A stretch of DNA of 8,150 bases from Deltaproteobacteria bacterium (GTDB lineage Bacteria; Desulfobacterota; Desulfobacteria; Desulfobacterales; UBA11574). A model generated the notes under the pieces. That model did no database searches and was not told the DNA's origin. It saw only the letters and a program-made list of their open reading frames with translations. The position numbers were made by a program, and so were the translations under genes. Where the stretch lies: contig JAFDBA010000101.1 of NCBI GenBank assembly GCA_019313505.1, positions 1 to 8,150 on the forward strand. The letters are read 5' to 3'. Positions 6,429 to 8,150 of the stretch are shown in pieces (the stretch's first letter is position 1; every line of letters starts with the position of its first letter).

Positions 6429-7655
6429 ATGAGCAACGATGCTATTTTGAACAATGATCGAAAAATGACCAGTATTTTCGAACGATTCCTGTCCCTATGG
6501 GTGTTGCTGTGCATTGTTGCCGGCATCCTGTTAGGTAAAATCGCCCCCGGCATGGCACAATATCTCGATGGTATGGCCATCTACGTCAAGGGAGCGCCGG
6601 TGGTGTCCATTCCAATCGCAATCTGTCTGTTTTTCATGATGTATCCCATCATGGTCAAAATCGATTTCGGCGAAGTCATTAAAGCGGGCAAAAGCGGAAA
6701 ACCGGTGTTTTTGACCCTGATTGTCAACTGGTGCATCAAGCCGTTTACCATGTATGCCATAGCCCTCTTTTTTTTAGGGACACTTTTCTACGGCTTTATT
6801 GGCCCGGATGCCGTGGATCTGGTTAGGATGCCGTTTGGTCTCGACCTTCCGGTGGCTGCAACCCACGGCGCCGGAACTGTGGTGATGTCCGGCGGCGTTA
6901 AAATGCTCCAGGTGCCCCTTTGGCGCAGCTATCTGGCCGGTTGCATTCTTTTAGGGATTGCTCCGTGTACTGCCATGGTGCTGGTTTGGGGTTATCTTGC
7001 AAAAGGTAATGACGGTCTGACACTGGTGATGGTGGCCATCAACTCCCTGACCATGCTTGTGCTTTACGGTGTTCTGGGCGGATTTTTATTAGGTGTGGGA
7101 CGTCTGCCGGTACCCTGGCAGGCATTGCTGCTGTCCATCGCCATCTACGTGGCTCTTCCACTGTTAGCCGGCTATCTTTCACGTAAATGGATCATCGCTG
7201 CCAAAGGCAAAGCATGGTTCGAAGAAAAGTTTCTGAATGTCCTAACACCCGTGACGATTATTGCTTTATTGATTACGCTGGTGCTGCTGTTCAGCTTCAA
7301 AGGAGAAGTCATTGTCGCCAACCCGTTAACGATTCTCTGGATCGCTATCCCCTTGTTCATCCAGACCAACCTGATCTTCTGGCTCGGCTATGGTCTGGCG
7401 CGGATGCTGAAACTCCGCTACGTGGATGCTGCACCGGCGGCCATGATCGGCGCTTCCAATCATTTCGAGGTGGCCATTGCCACGTCAACCATGCTCTTCG
7501 GCCTGTCATCCGGGGCAGCCCTTGCCACGGTGGTGGGTGTGCTGATCGAAGTTCCGGTGATGCTCATGCTTGTAAAAATATGTTTAAAAACCCAGCACTG
7601 GTTTGGAACGGAAAAAGTGCAAGCCGTGCCAGCCAAACAGACAACCGCGGGATAA
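6429..7655 (+). CDS. acr3: ACR3-type arsenite efflux permease with pre-Cys insertion
   Basis: A 408-residue inner-membrane protein expected to expel As(III) using the proton gradient. About ten hydrophobic segments are visible (roughly 21-39, 59-77, 93-118, 167-190, 197-224, 230-249, 271-290, 300-322, 335-358, 361-384). The family signature GIAPCTAMVLVWGYLAKGN carries the essential cysteine as Cys180, and the conserved glutamate is in GASNHFEVAIA (Glu347). Compared with a Bacillus-type ACR3 there are about 45 extra residues at about 121-165 (including LPVAATHGAGTVV) just before the cysteine helix. AGGAGG (6414-6419) is 9 bp before the ATG; a TTG at 6426 is an alternative start with 6-bp spacing. 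It follows arsR in the same operon. Its GC looks higher than that of the hdr genes. Confidence 0.93.
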   Translation: MSNDAILNNDRKMTSIFERFLSLWVLLCIVAGILLGKIAPGMAQYLDGMAIYVKGAPVVSIPIAICLFFMMYPIMVKIDFGEVIKAGKSGKPVFLTLIVNWCIKPFTMYAIALFFLGTLFYGFIGPDAVDLVRMPFGLDLPVAATHGAGTVVMSGGVKMLQVPLWRSYLAGCILLGIAPCTAMVLVWGYLAKGNDGLTLVMVAINSLTMLVLYGVLGGFLLGVGRLPVPWQALLLSIAIYVALPLLAGYLSRKWIIAAKGKAWFEEKFLNVLTPVTIIALLITLVLLFSFKGEVIVANPLTILWIAIPLFIQTNLIFWLGYGLARMLKLRYVDAAPAAMIGASNHFEVAIATSTMLFGLSSGAALATVVGVLIEVPVMLMLVKICLKTQHWFGTEKVQAVPAKQTTAG

Positions 7656-7766
7656 ATGGATTTTCGGTTCAAACGAATTAAGGAGATGAGGGACAAACTG
7701 AAGGAGTTTCAGATTTTATCTGTCACTTGAACTTCTCTGAATGGGACATCGGCATTGAAAGAAATA

Positions 7767-7795
7767 TTGACATAGCTGGAACAATGTGGTATATA
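7767..7795 (+). promoter_or_regulatory. Promoter candidate for the downstream lipoprotein gene
   Basis: An exact TTGACA (7767-7772) stands 17 bp before TATATA (7790-7795, four of six matches to TATAAT); an overlapping TATAAA at 7792-7797 would give 19-bp spacing. Transcription would start near 7802, about 65 nt before the GTG at 7867. No ATTTCG/CGAAAT dyad overlaps it, so control by the local ArsR is not indicated. The rest of the 211-bp gap after the permease shows only weak hairpins (for example cagat/atctg at 7710-7722) and no clear terminator. Confidence 0.6.
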
Positions 7796-7866
7796 AAAAT
7801 TATTTGTATGGGACTTGTTCCTCTATATTTTAAACAAACCCATAATCTTTATTAGAGAGATAAATC

Positions 7867-8150
7867 GTGAAACCGCTATCAACAGCAGCAAAGGAGATTT
7901 TTTTATATTTAGGTGTCTTGGTTGCCGTGATCATTCTCCTTGTCTCTGGATGCAGCCGTGACGTAGGTTATACGCCGGTCGATTTCTCCAACACCATCAA
8001 AATAGAAAAATCCAAATCTGCAAATGATAAAGAACACACCCTGAAAGTCGCAGTGTCCGCAATGGTCTCTCCTAAGGAAACCTTTTCAACTTATCGGAAT
8101 CTGATCGACTATATCGGGGACCATCTGAATTACAACATCCAGCTCATTCA
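7867..8150 (+). CDS. Lipoprotein, PhnD/AioX-like oxyanion-binding protein, 5' part only
   Basis: The first 94 codons are present; the gene runs past the right edge. A signal peptide is clear: a basic start, a hydrophobic stretch (about 12-26) and the lipobox VSGC with Cys29 as the lipid-modified residue. After a polar linker (30-57) comes LKVAVSAMVSPKETFSTYRNL, the opening beta strand and helix typical of periplasmic phosphate/phosphite/phosphonate binding proteins (PhnD superfamily), then IDYIGDHLNYNIQLI. In some arsenic-metabolising bacteria PhnD-like proteins such as AioX bind arsenite and signal to a histidine kinase, so its place behind the ars operon is suggestive. The start is GTG, just after an in-frame TAA (7861-7863), with a weak Shine-Dalgarno GAGAG near 7855-7859. 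The ligand cannot be told from the visible part. Confidence 0.75.
   Translation, partial: MKPLSTAAKEIFLYLGVLVAVIILLVSGCSRDVGYTPVDFSNTIKIEKSKSANDKEHTLKVAVSAMVSPKETFSTYRNLIDYIGDHLNYNIQLI

Noticed and set aside
1..8150. CRISPR array, tRNA, rRNA, transposase or phage genes
   Set aside because: I saw no regularly spaced direct repeats, no tRNA cloverleaf, no rRNA-like stretch and no transposase or phage reading frame.

Overview
The window looks like chromosome from a strictly anaerobic Desulfobacterota member, probably a sulfate reducer of the Desulfobacterales type. The reasons are a soluble heterodisulfide-reductase-like set (HdrC, HdrB and a double-length HdrA), a small regulator with the Cys/Trp-rich module common in that group, moderate GC, and intergenic palindromic repeats of a kind I associate with those genomes. 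This placement is inference; there is no rRNA or other phylogenetic marker.

Layout. The left 5.4 kb is read on the minus strand. From right to left it holds a 124-residue HTH regulator with seven cysteines (5070-5444), a 261-bp repeat-bearing gap, then hdrC (4173-4808), hdrB (3337-4173), hdrA (410-3334) and the start of a cysteine synthase gene (1-360, cut by the window edge). hdrC and hdrB overlap by one base, hdrB and hdrA are 2 bp apart, and cysK follows after 49 bp, so the four read as one transcription unit. HdrB has two complete CCG motifs (the catalytic-type cluster site), HdrC has two [4Fe-4S] motifs for electron transfer, and HdrA is a tandem protein with two FAD modules. No mvhD, flox or fdh gene is present, so the electron donor partner is not visible.

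A 566-bp gene-free stretch (5445-6010) separates this block from the right part. It carries a perfect AT palindrome upstream of the HTH gene, a 145-bp MITE-like element with 15/17-matching inverted ends, and a very clear arsenic promoter with an ArsR-type operator over its -10 box.

The right part is read on the plus strand: arsR (6011-6376), an ACR3-type arsenite efflux permease (6429-7655) with an unusual insertion of about 45 residues before the catalytic cysteine, then, behind its own promoter, the start of a lipoprotein resembling PhnD/AioX-type oxyanion-binding proteins (7867 to the window end). The first two genes form a self-regulated arsenite detoxification operon. The third may extend it to arsenic or phosphorus oxyanion sensing or uptake. 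The ars genes look clearly richer in GC than the hdr block, which fits separate acquisition.
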